DNA of 60,000 nt from Polytrichum commune. Its lineage: Eukaryota; Streptophyta; Polytrichopsida; Polytrichales; Polytrichaceae. Below the pieces are notes generated by a model. That model saw nothing but the letters and a program-made list of their open reading frames with translations. It was not told where the DNA came from and made no database searches. Where the stretch lies: the NCBI GenBank assembly GCA_950295325.1, contig OX485807.1:46718440-46778439 (forward strand), read 5' to 3'. Of the stretch, positions 11,801 through 23,254 are shown piece by piece (positions within the stretch are counted from its first letter, which is position 1; each line of letters starts with the position of its first letter). A program made the translations under genes and the position numbers.

Positions 11801-12031
11801 CCGTATTGTGTACTTTGTTGTATTGGTTAGGATATTGTTGTATTGTGAGTAAATAGATTTGTTTTTGTGAGGTGTTGGGGGGGTTTTCTTTGTGAATTTT
11901 AGTATTCATGAATACTATAGGTAGGGTTTTATTTTTAGTATATATTAATAATTTAATTATGTTTTTGTTTTTAGTATATAAATATACTATAAGTAATTTA
12001 TAATTGTACGCCGCCGGGATGTTTGTCGAAA

Positions 12032-12634
12032 TTAGTTTGTCAAGTCCATATTGTTTTCAATTTCCGATATGTCCGGATGAGCCGCTTCTATAGCATCCAA
12101 GGTAATCTTCATTTGCCTTTGAAGGAGTTGTATTTGGAGTTTGGAACTCTTGTTTGACTCCGCTTGCACATGGTCGGCATAAACCTTAGCCTCTTGCACA
12201 ATCTCATCTTTAAGGTTCACCATTTCCTTTCGTATTTCATCCGTCCCTTTTTTTACCGCTGCTTCTACCATTTTGTTGAGATCTTTGTTGGTGATGTTTT
12301 GGTGCGGTCCATTCTCCAGAGCTTGGATGGTGTTTGCAAGTGCGGTGTTCACGTCTGAAAATCCAAGTCTAACTAGCTCTTCTTTACTAGGTGCATTTAT
12401 CCCGTGTAGACTTTTTGGATGGGGGGTAAATTCAACATATTTACCAAATATTTTTTCATTTTTCTTAACAAATTTCTTGTAGACAAACGAGTTGAGGCAT
12501 TGGACATTGCATGAGCCCGTATGCTTCCCGTTCTCAAGTCTAAAGTAAAAACCGAGAACATTTAGTTCTCCCATGCATTTTCGGATTCCTTCTTCGATTT
12601 GCATGGTTGTTTTTACCTTATTGAGGTTACGGGC
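12032..12634 (-). pseudogene. 3' half of frameshifted unknown ORF with coiled coil
   Basis: An ATG at 12604 gives 190 residues, but the phase is open upstream and reads sensibly into the preceding frame (KARKNALILIARNLNKVK), so the true protein continues from the 12.6-14.2 kb frame through one frameshift near 12680. The part after about 12604 has a possible alpha/beta (RRM-like) segment with FGKYVEFTPHPKS, then a long charged helix rich in Lys, Glu and Gln likely to form a coiled coil. It stops 122 bp upstream of the LINE ATG. I do not recognise the family. Confidence 0.5.
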
Positions 12635-12636
12635 GA

Positions 12637-14232
12637 TTAGAATGAGTGCATTCTTTCGGGCTTTATCATCTTCTGAGAGTTTTCATTACTTGCAAAGTTT
12701 ACATCTACTATTTCATTAAAAAATGAAAGTTTGAGTGCTTTAATTCTTTTGGCTTCCTCTGGAGAGGGTGCTTTAATCCAAGCAAACTCTGCATCCACCG
12801 ATTTTTGCACATTCGTTATTTCAAAGTCAAGGCCCCGTCGAAATCCATCCCCAACTATTTCTACAAACAAATCATACCATTCTTTACCCTTGATTGACGG
12901 GGTTGTGATTTTGACGGAGAGCATGGATGCAATTGCAATGGTATCAAAGGATTTACACACTTTGCCTATAGCATGTGTAAATTGGCCAAGCTTGAGGATG
13001 AAAGGTCTCAATCCACAGAGAAGGCCATATCCATCCATTTCAGGGTTTTTAAGGTGGAGTTTAATAATTCCACTCCATCTTTTGGTCCCATGAAAACAAA
13101 GGACAGCTATGGGCTCTCCTAGAACTTCCCCGACCTCTATCCTCATTGTTTTTAGTCTATCCTTTGTTAAGTTGAGTATCACATCTCTATCCAATTCTAT
13201 TCTTTCAATTTCAAAATGGATAGATATGTGATAGTCCAAAGCAAATCCATGGTCACCCACTTCCACATCCGAAGGAATCTGGTTGAGATTGTAGTGCATT
13301 CCCTCCTTACCATCCGTTCGTATAGAAGGCCACTCTTCTTGGGCAACGAACAGAAAGGAGGGAGATGACTCCACCATTTCATGTGCTTCAGACTCACACA
13401 TACCTTTTTTGACTAACTCAGTGAAAGAAGGTGTTTGAATGAGAGGCATGTTAGCAAATTTTGCAATTGTGTTCATAGCTTGAAAACCTAGCCAATAGGG
13501 GGGGCGTGTTCTCTCAGTGGGTGCTATTCCTTTAACCTTCTTTTGACTTGACAATACCACAGCAAGCACTGGACGTTTTCCACTTGTAGAATCTATATTT
13601 TCATTTTCAAACAACTTACGGGATGATGAGGTTGGAGTGATGGTTGCCATTCTGATATAAGCAAAGCAAACAAACGTTTTGTACTTTAGTTTTGAATGAG
13701 GTATACTTCTTATTTTCTTTCCTCTAATTCCTTTCCACAAATTAAGTTGTGGGCCTCCTAGGAATTGAGAGTGAAAGAAGAAGTGATTTGCACGTTCTAA
13801 CATCATATGAGTACTAGTATGAGTACAACTTGCATTCATCCTATGATAACACCTTTTCCTATTCATATGAATCTTCATATTAGTATTTACAAATTGGTTG
13901 TAAGTGCTCTTATGTAGATTATGATTTGTCACAACTCTAACATTCCATTCATCTCCTAAGCATTTGAGGCAAGTATAACTAAAAGCACAAGCATCTACCG
14001 TTACTACCACGGATCCATTATTTCTAATGGAACATTCATTTATGTTATGAACATTAAGGTTGTTATACCATACCTTTGGATTTATGATGTTCTTATATGT
14101 GTTTTTAAAGCAAGAGTTTGTAAGGCATTCCCATGTGGTGTGAGAGTTGACACTATGAGAGTATATCCAGTATGGTGTGGCTAGTACTAGCCACATAATG
14201 ATAACAAGGTAGGTTGCATATGCAACCTTCAT
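12637..14232 (-). CDS. Unknown ORF, possible LINE ORF1 or separate gene
   Basis: 531 codons open from an ATG at 14232. Residues 1-28 form a hydrophobic signal-anchor-like segment (VIIMWLVLATPYWIY), followed by a Cys-rich stretch with at least eight Cys up to about residue 135. An internal ATG at 13650 (MATITPTSSS) starts a soluble 337-residue part that may be the real product. This part has no Cys pairs and no motif I can name. The 3' end is a frameshift into the 12.0-12.6 kb frame, giving a combined protein of about 530-720 residues. Same strand and close spacing make it a candidate ORF1 of the downstream LINE, but its base composition is far less G-poor than the LINE, which argues for a separate origin. 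Confidence 0.45.
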   Translation of the reverse strand: MKVAYATYLVIIMWLVLATPYWIYSHSVNSHTTWECLTNSCFKNTYKNIINPKVWYNNLNVHNINECSIRNNGSVVVTVDACAFSYTCLKCLGDEWNVRVVTNHNLHKSTYNQFVNTNMKIHMNRKRCYHRMNASCTHTSTHMMLERANHFFFHSQFLGGPQLNLWKGIRGKKIRSIPHSKLKYKTFVCFAYIRMATITPTSSSRKLFENENIDSTSGKRPVLAVVLSSQKKVKGIAPTERTRPPYWLGFQAMNTIAKFANMPLIQTPSFTELVKKGMCESEAHEMVESSPSFLFVAQEEWPSIRTDGKEGMHYNLNQIPSDVEVGDHGFALDYHISIHFEIERIELDRDVILNLTKDRLKTMRIEVGEVLGEPIAVLCFHGTKRWSGIIKLHLKNPEMDGYGLLCGLRPFILKLGQFTHAIGKVCKSFDTIAIASMLSVKITTPSIKGKEWYDLFVEIVGDGFRRGLDFEITNVQKSVDAEFAWIKAPSPEEAKRIKALKLSFFNEIVDVNFASNENSQKMIKPERMHSF

Positions 14233-14239
14233 TTTGCTT

Positions 14240-16050
14240 ACTATCCTAACAAACCTATCAATGCTATGATGTGTCTAAGACTATGTGTGTGCCTATGTGC
14301 AAATAATGAGAAAACAAATTAACGTGTAAACTTACCAAGCGGATGAGGGGCAGCAAAACTACTTCTACTTTTAGGGAGCAAAAAAGAAGCTAAGTGCCTA
14401 GTTAACTTATGTGTGTGTGTGTTTCTAATTGATTAAGTGTGTATCTACTGTGATTTTAGTTTGTTTCGTTTGTGTGTGTGTTCTCTATGTGTCTAAGTGC
14501 CTATCTAAGTGTGGGTTTTGAGTGATACCTGGTTTAGCTCGGGCAGTATTTTGTTGGAGTTGCTCCTCTCCTTCTCAGCACCTCGAACTCCCTCCTACCT
14601 TGAAAAAGGCAATATCTCTTTGTTACAAGCTCCTGATCTTCGGTGTATCTTGACTTCGGTGAGTGTAACAACAACCAGCAGCTCTCTGACAGAAAACACC
14701 AACTCTCCGGCAGCAAATCAACAACTCTTCGGCAACAACTAACAACTCTCCTCAACTTCAGTCTTGCGATGGTATTTTTGAATAGTGGCTCCTTCTCTCG
14801 GTGGCCGCTGTCTCCGAGCCAGCCAAGCCTAGCCGAGCCTCTTCTGTTGTACTTTGCAGACACGGAGATCTTATCCAATTATGGCCAAAAACCTCCCTGA
14901 TCACTGATCTGCTCCCACTCAGGTCTCAAAATCTCTGTATTGAGCTCACAACGAACACTTCACAGTTGAGCTAACGGTTTAAACACTTCTGCTCTCGCTT
15001 AAAGGAAAACAAGAGGATGTCAATGTGTAACAGGTTGTACTTTGCAGACACGGGGATCTTAACCGATTATGGCAAAAAATCTCCCTGATCACTTATTTGC
15101 TCCCACTCAGGTCTCAAAATCTCAGTATTGAGCTCACAATGAACACTTCACTGTTGAGCTAACGGTGAACACTTCTGCTTTCGCTTAAAATCTCAGCTTT
15201 TGTTCAACTCCAGATGTCTACTTCACTCAAGCTGTCACTTTTCTATCTAGAAGCCTATCCTCGGTTAGTATCGTCGGTTTCGGTGGAGGTTGCTGCCTCT
15301 AGATCTACTAGTTATCTGTTCTAGAATCAAGATACCTCTCTTGTTCTTAGATAACTGCTTTCGCAGTTCTCACTTAGATCTCCGCTCCCACTCAGATGTG
15401 TCTCTAGTTCTCTCACTCAGGTTGTCCTAAACTCTAATAATCTCAGTTTATCAAAGGAAAACAAGAGGATGTCAATACAGAACCGGTTGTACTTGCAAAC
15501 ACGAGGATCTCAACCGATTATGCTCAAGAATCTCCCTGGTAACAGATCTACTCGCACTCAGGTCTTCAAAAACGTTGTGTTGAGCTCATGGTGAACAACA
15601 TAAGCATTTTAAGTTGGACACCTTAACTTTTGTGCAATCTACATAGATCAAGGTTGAGAATTGCAGTTGCAGCTTCCGACAGTAGCAACTTCGGCACACA
15701 ACAACACCTCTTCTGTAACAACGATTTGTTGGGCAACGCCAGCTTCTTCAACGGTACCAACTTCTTATGTATGTGGCAACTCCTTTGACAGTAGCAGCTT
15801 CTTCGACGAGGATCTCAACCGATTATGCCCAAGAATCTCCCTGATAGCTTCGGAGGCAGCAACTTCGGCACACAACAACCTCTTCAGTAACGATTTGTTG
15901 GGCAACACCAACTTCTTCAACGGCACCAAGTTCTTCTGCAGATGGCAGCTCCTTTGACAGTAGCAGCTTCTTCGATAGTGGCAGCTTCTTCGGCAACACA
16001 AGCTACTCCTGGGCTCTCTTCTATACCTGGTTTCGGGGTACTCTGGGGGG
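14240..16050. repeat. Field of tandem duplications
   Basis: A unit of about 150-190 bp starting TTGTACTTTGCAGACACG is present at about 14847-15034 and 15035-15195, with a third diverged copy from about 15487 to 15595 and a fragment at about 15809-15850. The 19-base AAAGGAAAACAAGAGGATG precedes copies two and three. A second unit, with GGCACACAACAAC and GATTTGTTGGGCAAC, is duplicated at about 15675-15800 and 15856-15985. No frame reads through. It lies upstream of the unknown minus-strand ORF and could be that element's 5' region. Confidence 0.7.
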
Positions 16051-17450
16051 AAGTGAGATGCGCTTAGTGTGGCTCAAGGGTGGTTTTATGTTGAGGTGGT
16101 GGATCGTGCATGGGGGGGATGCCCTTTCAAATTTCTAAGAGGTGGGTGGCTAGGGGGGAAGAATCTAGAGGAGCAATAGAGCTGCTGCTTCAACCCTTGG
16201 TTTTCCCCCCTTACCTCCAGCGGCCTTTCGAAATCGACAGGGCTTCGCCCCTCTCACTCACTCCCGCCTCCCATAAATCATAAACACATTGATTCAACAC
16301 CAATTGTGCCACAATATTATGTGATGTGTAGTGGAAAATGACTTTGCCATGCCTCATCTACCAACCTCCTCCCTAACTTGAGCCGAGGCTTGAGAGTGGT
16401 ATCCATTTGTGCATGAAAGTCAAGAATGGCTTCTAATCTTATGCATAAAAGTTAGGCACAAGGCGAAATTATATACATGTAGTTATATGAGTGGGCCCTT
16501 TGATAGAAGTGACAAAAACTAGTCTTAGTTGTAGTGCATCTCCTATTTAATTAATTAATATGATTAAATGAGTGTGGTGATATTCATGAAAATTAGACAT
16601 CTAGATTGGTGGTTCCATTCACCTTGCTTCTCGCATATTTTATTTTGCAATGTGCATGTATTGGTAGCATAAACAATAATCTCATGTGCATTAAGGATGT
16701 AAGCAAACTACAATGTCCTTATTTTGATGTCAAATTACAATTTGCTACAACCCATTGATAAGTTATAATAAATTTTGCACTCAATGGTCTTTACATCATA
16801 TAAAATAAGACTTGTGCACATGATATAATGTTAATAACAAGAGGCTTAGAGAAAAATAGATTGTCTTACCAAATGTTTACATCACATAGGGGATTTGGTG
16901 TCATTACATATTTAGGGTCACAATCCCTATGAAATATGTACCGTAGTTTCATATGGAACAACTTGGGCATGTCTTTGCCTAATAAATTATTAAAGTGACC
17001 AAAACAATTAGGCAATCCATAAAATAATATATCAAAATTGAGTAGTTTCAAAATACAATTAAACTAAGTTAGGCATTCATCCAAGTGTTTCTTACGATTT
17101 TTGGATGGCTATTGCTAATTTCATCTAAGGTGGCCAATTTACCCTACACTATGACCTTCACCTTTGAAGCTTCCAATAGTTACCTAAACTCTTATGTGAC
17201 ATGGTTTATTATGTGTGAGAGATATGTTGCATTTGTGAAAGATTGTGGGTTAGAAGAGTTAGAATGGCAAGGCAAAAGACTCACAAAAGACTTTGCAATG
17301 CATGTTTAAACCTATTGATGCCTAGAAACTAATTTATTGAATTATAGCACATGTCACCTAAGCTTGTGTGATTCGGGCATTAATCTAAAATAAATGAACA
17401 AAAAGGTAAACCATGTCAATAATTTCCTATAAACTTAGGACCCTTCTGTT

Positions 17451-17484
<34 letters not shown>

Positions 17485-19360
17485 CATACATATACTTATT
17501 ATTTATTTATGCCCAAGTTGCTAGGAAACTATGGTATGGATTTGTTATTCTCAACTTGTGTTGTCAAAATGTACAATATTCTTTTCAAAATTCATGATAT
17601 AATATGGATTGTATAATTGATGTTTGTAGACAATTTTGAGGACGTATTTGAAGGCTCGTGTCTTTTCAAGCCCCCACAAACATTATACACTGATAAAGTC
17701 CTAAATAGCTTCATAAACATGTCTTTGCATATGTTGTTTTCATTAAAGTTATATTGTGTGATGCAAAGTATGGTTCCAAGTACTCACCTTTTTATGAAAG
17801 TAGTTTTCTACATCTATTCTATACCATGATGATGTCAACACTATGGCGTATGTGGTGGATAGGGCATTCAACATGGGCACATACACAATGGATACAATTT
17901 TGGTCTTGCATATGTGGTGGATAGGGTTTTGGGCGTGTGTAGGCTTCATCCACCTGCAACCATGCTTAAAGGGACTTCAAAAGTTCCTCCAAACTAGACA
18001 CTCTAGCTTGCTTTCACCCTTTACTACATGTCCAAATTTTACCTAAATTTGCATGCATTCATTTCCTTTAATATGACTCTCATCTTGATTGGAGGGGTGT
18101 AGCATACATATAACATATGTGATACCAAAAGACCTTAACTAGGCACCATACTCTAACTTTGACTTCCATGCTTTCAACTAATACAAAGATTTGCAACGAG
18201 TACTCATTGAACCAATACAGTTCCATTATTCTATACGAATGACTATAAATATCCATAAATAATAAATTATCGTATAAAGTTTTGTATATAGTTGATTTTC
18301 TTAGTCTTTAAATGAAAAAAAAATGCGGCAATGAAGCCTTGAAGGGTGTTTGAAGTAAATTTTATTTCGTTCTATGATTTTACACATCTTAAAAGCACTG
18401 AAAGTTATCAAGAATGAACATAATCATACTTATGCTAGTCAGGCTTAACAAAACCCCCATGTGCTTGTGTAATGCCACCACAAAGAACTCGATGGGTCAA
18501 AAGTAGATGACTTTGAGTTCTCGACAACCACACTTGTCACCATCTATAATATTCTTGCACAATCTTCACACTAATGAATTCAAATTGCAAGAGTGACTTA
18601 GCTACATCGACAAATGGGATGTAGAATAACCTTTGACTTCATGGGGGTGGGTTGGGAGTAAAAACTTGAAAGGAGGAGGGGTAATCGTCTCAATCACTCA
18701 TGCTTGATAATGTCCCAATCACAATGTTTGATAATTCATTCCATATTCAACGTAGGTAAATAAGGCCATACATGTGTAAGTCCGTACTTTCCAAACCCAC
18801 TATGTATTAACTATCACCCACCTTTTATTATATCGAATCTTATGTATACACATAAATTGTCAAAGACATTTTTCTACTAGTGTTGTAACAACTTATATCA
18901 AAGTAAAATGACACTGAAAGAGGAGCTTGGAGATGGTATTAGATCCGGCTACACCCACAAAACTATCAAAACATGGCTACGTTTATAAGAATATTAATTA
19001 AAAGTTGTGTTTAAGAATAATGAACATTTATAAAACTGTAATCCAATATTAAAAATTAAAAGTGATCAACCTTTAAAACATCAATATGAAATTAGATATG
19101 TACATGAAGAGTTTGCTATCTTGGATGTGTCAATCTTTATATGTGATGGATCAACCTTAAGTTTCCTTCTCATTCTTTATTTGACTCCTCATTTCCCACT
19201 CCACCACAATGAATGTGAAGATGTAAAAATTGTCCACTTGAGAAAAAGTAAGTTTGTTGACAAAGCAACTACCCAAAACCTCACATAATGGCATCACTCC
19301 TTACTTATATACTTGTATGTGACCTATGTATGTTCCCACCATATGTAAAGAGCGTATAGA
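16051..19360. other. AT-rich spacer
   Basis: No supported gene. A compound (CA)n(TA)n microsatellite lies at about 17452-17485. Open frames here are short and lack domains or splice context. Confidence 0.5.
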
Positions 19361-19808
19361 TTTGAGAGGCGGGCTTTGAAAGTCCTGGAGAGAGGGCAGG
19401 CTAGACAAGGTCATTGGGTGCCCAGGTCACGTTCGTGGTTGGAAACGGGGCCAATGAAATGCACGCAATGACATCATATACAGGCCGACTTGTCCACCTA
19501 CAGGAGCGGCTCATACCCGGAGACCTCCACTATCGGTGCATATACACATCTGCGTAGGACGAACATGGGGAACTGGCGCATCTATGAGCATGGAATGTAC
19601 CCGACGCGTAGATTGTGGGAGTTTGTGTGAGTCTTCGGCGAAACCCTGGACCGGGGCTGAGAGAGACTCGACAACTTGGGCATCGTGGGTTTCTTCTTCA
19701 TCCTCCGCCTCTTCTACGTCCGGTGCGGGTGCGTGCGCGTGCGATTCTTGAGCTGCTCGTGCTTGCGCTTCCTTGTAGGTCGTCAGGGAAGGCAGGGAGC
19801 TCATCGCC
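19361..19808 (+). promoter_or_regulatory. Promoter and leader region of TRAP-alpha
   Basis: GC content rises sharply from about 19360 compared with the AT-rich spacer to the left, as expected of a promoter and leader. No clear TATA box was found. A short upstream ATG frame at 19536-19751 ends before the main start and could act as an upstream ORF. Confidence 0.35.
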
Positions 19809-22800
19809 ATGGCCAGGTCCAAGCCTCTCTCGTGGTGCGCCCTCCTAGCGGTGCTGTTCGCCTCCATGCTGCTCCTGCACACCTGCGGTAAGATCATTGT
19901 CGTGTTGCTCTTCCGCTCGTTCTTGTCGATTTGGTGCGCCAGGGGGATCGTCAGTATTCGTCGCTCCTGCAATGCGGCAAGTTTGGAGGACCTGAGGGTG
20001 GGTTAGGGCAGTGGGGTTGATGTGCCGAGTGATGCAGAGCGGGAGCTTTGGTTGTGGAGCTTGGTTTCTATTGCGTGTGTCTAGTGGTGTTTGAAGAGAG
20101 TGTTGTTGTGTGTTGCCATATCTTTTTCGTGCATTCGTAAAAGTGTACGGTGAGGCTCGATGTGGCTGTCCGGGCTTTTGTGCAACAAGCTTTCAGCTTG
20201 GAGATCGATGTCGCAGGGGTTTTACTTTTGCCCATTTTGTTGTTTGATCGTTTGGTTTCGACTCTGATATGGCGATCATGGCTGGACACGCCCTTGAATG
20301 CGTCTGGCAGCGAGTTCGATGTACATGTCCTGTGAAAGATTTGCCATGGGGAGGTAGGTGGGTACTTTTATCGTCAGTCAGGTTTTTGTTACATTTATGG
20401 TGAAAAACCAGCTGTAGGTACCACGTTTCAAGATTTTTGAGCAAACTGGTTATTGGAGAGTCTTAGGTCAGGTTGCCTGAAACGGTAGTGGCTAATAGTG
20501 AGGATTCTAATTGTCATTGAATTGCCCTTTAGAAAGGGCAAGTAAGGGTTTTTTTTAATAATAGTTTTAATTCAATTGATGGTTGGTGAGAGCTATTTTG
20601 GAGATTGAGAACTTTTCCGTCTTCCTGTCGCTCATATGGAATTGGTGCATGTGCACCATCTACAAAAAATTAGGGCACTCATGGCTGGGGTTCTTTTTGG
20701 TGTTCTTACTCATAAATCTTTCCTCTCTGTAGTCAGTCTGTCTCTTTGCTCTACGAGTTCACTAGGAAGTGTAATTTTGCAGATTTTAAAACCTCTTCTC
20801 TTAACTGAATGTTAAACCTCCTCATTTTATGTCGTATTCAATTTGGCCTGAGTGTTCTCATGTCTCCTTATCTCAGTGGCAGCAGTTGCAAGTGATGAGG
20901 CTGAAGCAGAGGGAGCTGCAGCTGGAGGGGAGGGCAGCAAAGTAGAAGTTGTTGATGAGCTGATTCCTGAACCTTTTGTTGAGGACATCCTTGGACCTGC
21001 CAGTGGTGTGGAGACAGTTGTCTTCTTCCCCAACAATCCTTCGAAATGTAAGTCTGTTTGTTTGTTGTACATCTGTATTCATATAAGGGTAGTGAATTGA
21101 GCATGTGGTGCTCTAAACTTGACCATGAAGGGTATAAGAATGTTTCAAACCTCACAAGACATGATGAAGTTTGCCTTTCTTCCTTGCTCATTCCTGGAGG
21201 ATTCACATTTACATTGAAAAAAAAATAGGACTTCTTTCACTGTTTCTTCTGCTTGATTCAATCTGCCAGTGACTTTATGTCACTGATTGCTCCTGGTAGT
21301 CTCTCAATTAGACTGACTTTAGATCCTCAACTTTGTCAGTCACTTGTATTTATTGGTCTACAAATTTAGATGCCTCTTGGAAACACTAAACCTTGAGAAT
21401 ATTTGTGCATGTACAGCTGTGGTAGCAGGAGAACCTTCAGAAATTGTTCTTGGAATCAGCAATAATGGTAAGTTGATCAAGATTCTTATTTTAACTTCCT
21501 GAGCTTGCAACCACTGTAGTGCATTTGTTTGCAAAGGCTGAATGCTTTTTCTACTCTTTGTGAAGAGGAAAAATCCTCTAGTCCTGAAGGGTTATTGTAA
21601 AATTTTCTGAGGTTATAGAATGGATTCAAATACAGGAGGTTCTCCTTTGAAGGTGGCTATTGTTCGTGCCCATTTGAACCTTCCTTATGATCACCGCATC
21701 AATGTCCAGAACTTCACAGCGCAGGTTGATCCCTCAATCTCTTTTCTGTTACTGAAGTGGTATTCCTGCCAGGCATAGATTATTTGGGAGTGGACAATAA
21801 AAGTCAATGTGCAGATCATCTGCATGACTGTATATTTATCAAGCGATATATCAAAGGCTTGTACAGCTGTAATTTTGACTTTGTAGACTGGATGCAGTGA
21901 AGAAGGAAGGATCTTTCTGTATCTTGATGTAGTCTTGATACTTGGGGTTGATTGCAGGAGCTAAATACCACTGTCCCAGCCAAAGTTCAGGCTTCTTTCA
22001 GCTATTCTTTCACTATCCATAAGTACCTTCAGGTGGGTAGTATGTAAATACATGAAAAATATATATAATGATGGCAGATGAATAGTTCTGAGAATTGTGC
22101 TTGAAACTCAGATTCTAAGAATGATAGTTCCAACTTGTTGTGCGGGATTTGGGAGTTGGTTCTCTGCAGCTTGGATTCTCATACATTACTGGATAGTACT
22201 GATGAATTCCCCTAGATACATTTTTAGGATATATCTTCTGCTGAAAGTTCCAATGTTGCTGTCATCCATGTTGCTTAAGGGGCATGTTAAAGTTGTGTGC
22301 ACTCTTTGCTCTCTTGTTTTGATCCTTTTTGTGTAGCACTGGGAGTAACATTGAGTTGTGACTGCAGCCTGGAACCTTTGACTTGGTGGGAAGTGTCTTC
22401 TATGAGTTGGACAATCAGCTGTACAAGAGTGTCTTCTACAACGGTACTGTGGAAGTAGTGGAACCCAGTGGCTTTGTAAGTGGGGAGACCATGTTCCTTG
22501 TGACTCTTGGATTGGGTTTGTTGGGACTCCTGGGCATGTGGGCGTATGCTCAAGTTCAAAAGTTCTCCAAGGTACTGCTCCCTCCCCTTCCCACAATATC
22601 GTGCCTATATTTCTCAGATGCCTGTTTGTTTTGCACTGTTAGCCTTTCTTGCTTCATTATATGATAGAAGTATGTCAGAAGGTTTTTTCAGGTGGTCCAC
22701 TCCCGAACCTGGGTAACCTGGAAACTGTTCCTTTAGAGTCCTCAATCATGTATTTTGCAACTTGGTGGGTGTGAAATCTTATTTTTGGCAAAGTTTCAAA

Positions 22801-23254
22801 TTATAAGTTATATCTAGGATTTGGACAATCTCTTGAACTACTTTCTGATGCCCTATAAATCTGGATGCAGAAACAAAGACGAACCACCAAGAAGGTTGAG
22901 ACAGGGACTCGCTCTGGTGCTGATGCTGCCAACAATGAATGGCTTCAAGTGAGTTCCCTTCCTTTCACTTTACACACACCTCACAATTAGTAGACGTGTT
23001 CAACCTTTCTCCGTGCAATGGGGGTGTTTACTTGCAATCTGCAATTTATCTTGCATAAGAACAATTGTGGTTTAGATGCAACACATAGAAGCCAAAAGAA
23101 CATGCTTTTTCAGTTGTTGATATTTGCTGTGGGGTTATCGCCTGAGCATGACATTAGCTACTGACATAGTTGTGGACTGTCATAGGGAACTTCAATCACC
23201 CAAAAGCTCTCAAGAAGTGTTTCACAGCAGCGCAAGGCCCAGAAGAAAAAGTAG
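19809..23254 (+). CDS. SSR1: Translocon-associated protein subunit alpha
   Basis: TRAP-alpha, an ER membrane protein that sits beside the Sec61 channel and assists translocation of secretory proteins. Eight exons: 19809-19887, 20877-21047, 21417-21467, 21636-21724, 21958-22032, 22368-22571, 22871-22948, 23186-23254. They give 271 residues with all phases closing. Residues 1-28 are a signal peptide (LLAVLFASMLLLHTCG), then an acidic lumenal start (SDEAEAEG), the conserved FFPNNPSK, PYDHRINVQNFTAQ and SFTIHKYLQ segments and NFT, NTT and NGT glycosylation sites. A single membrane segment near residues 193-214 (LVTLGLGLLGLLGMW) precedes a basic cytosolic tail ending in KAQKKK. The start is the first ATG with a signal peptide. 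Introns are short to medium, the first about 1 kb. Confidence 0.95.

Larger units (their letters stand above)
4179..11909 (-). pseudogene. LINE polyprotein, two in-frame stops
   Basis: 2,576 codons plus a stop in a single phase, interrupted by TAG at 8544-8546 (codon 1122, between RT motifs) and TGA at 6342-6344 (codon 1856, after the RT). No frameshift is needed to join the three open parts. Both stops can be explained by single transitions, for example C to T in CAG and CGA, which suits methylated transposon DNA. The composition is rich in Asn, Thr, His, Pro, Ile and Lys because the coding strand is G-poor. A proline-rich linker lies near residues 1633-1651. The element would cleave target DNA, prime reverse transcription there and integrate. 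This copy cannot make the whole protein without readthrough, so I call it recently inactivated. Confidence 0.85.
4130..11910 (-). mobile_element. RandI/Dualen-like LINE with 2A, APE, RT, RNase H and REL-like domains
   Basis: A minus-strand non-LTR retrotransposon. One reading phase runs from an ATG at 11909 to a stop at 4179-4181, followed within about 15 bases by an A-rich tail. The domain order is duplicated leader with 2A, APE endonuclease, reverse transcriptase, an FGSxG-type domain, RNase H, a CCHC motif and a REL-like region. An APE upstream and a REL-like nuclease downstream of the RT is the hallmark of the Dualen/RandI clade, first described in green algae. The plus strand is strongly G/T-rich over this whole interval. 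The 5' boundary is uncertain: the upstream frames at 12.0-14.2 kb may or may not belong. No target-site duplication could be identified. Confidence 0.85.

Noticed and set aside
14847-16000. CRISPR-like array
   Set aside because: Repeats are long, few, diverged and directly adjacent, in a plant nuclear context; they are tandem duplications.
19511-19972. 153-codon minus-strand frame over the TRAP-alpha start
   Set aside because: Shadow of the GC-rich leader and first exon; overlaps a well-supported gene on the other strand and has no domain.
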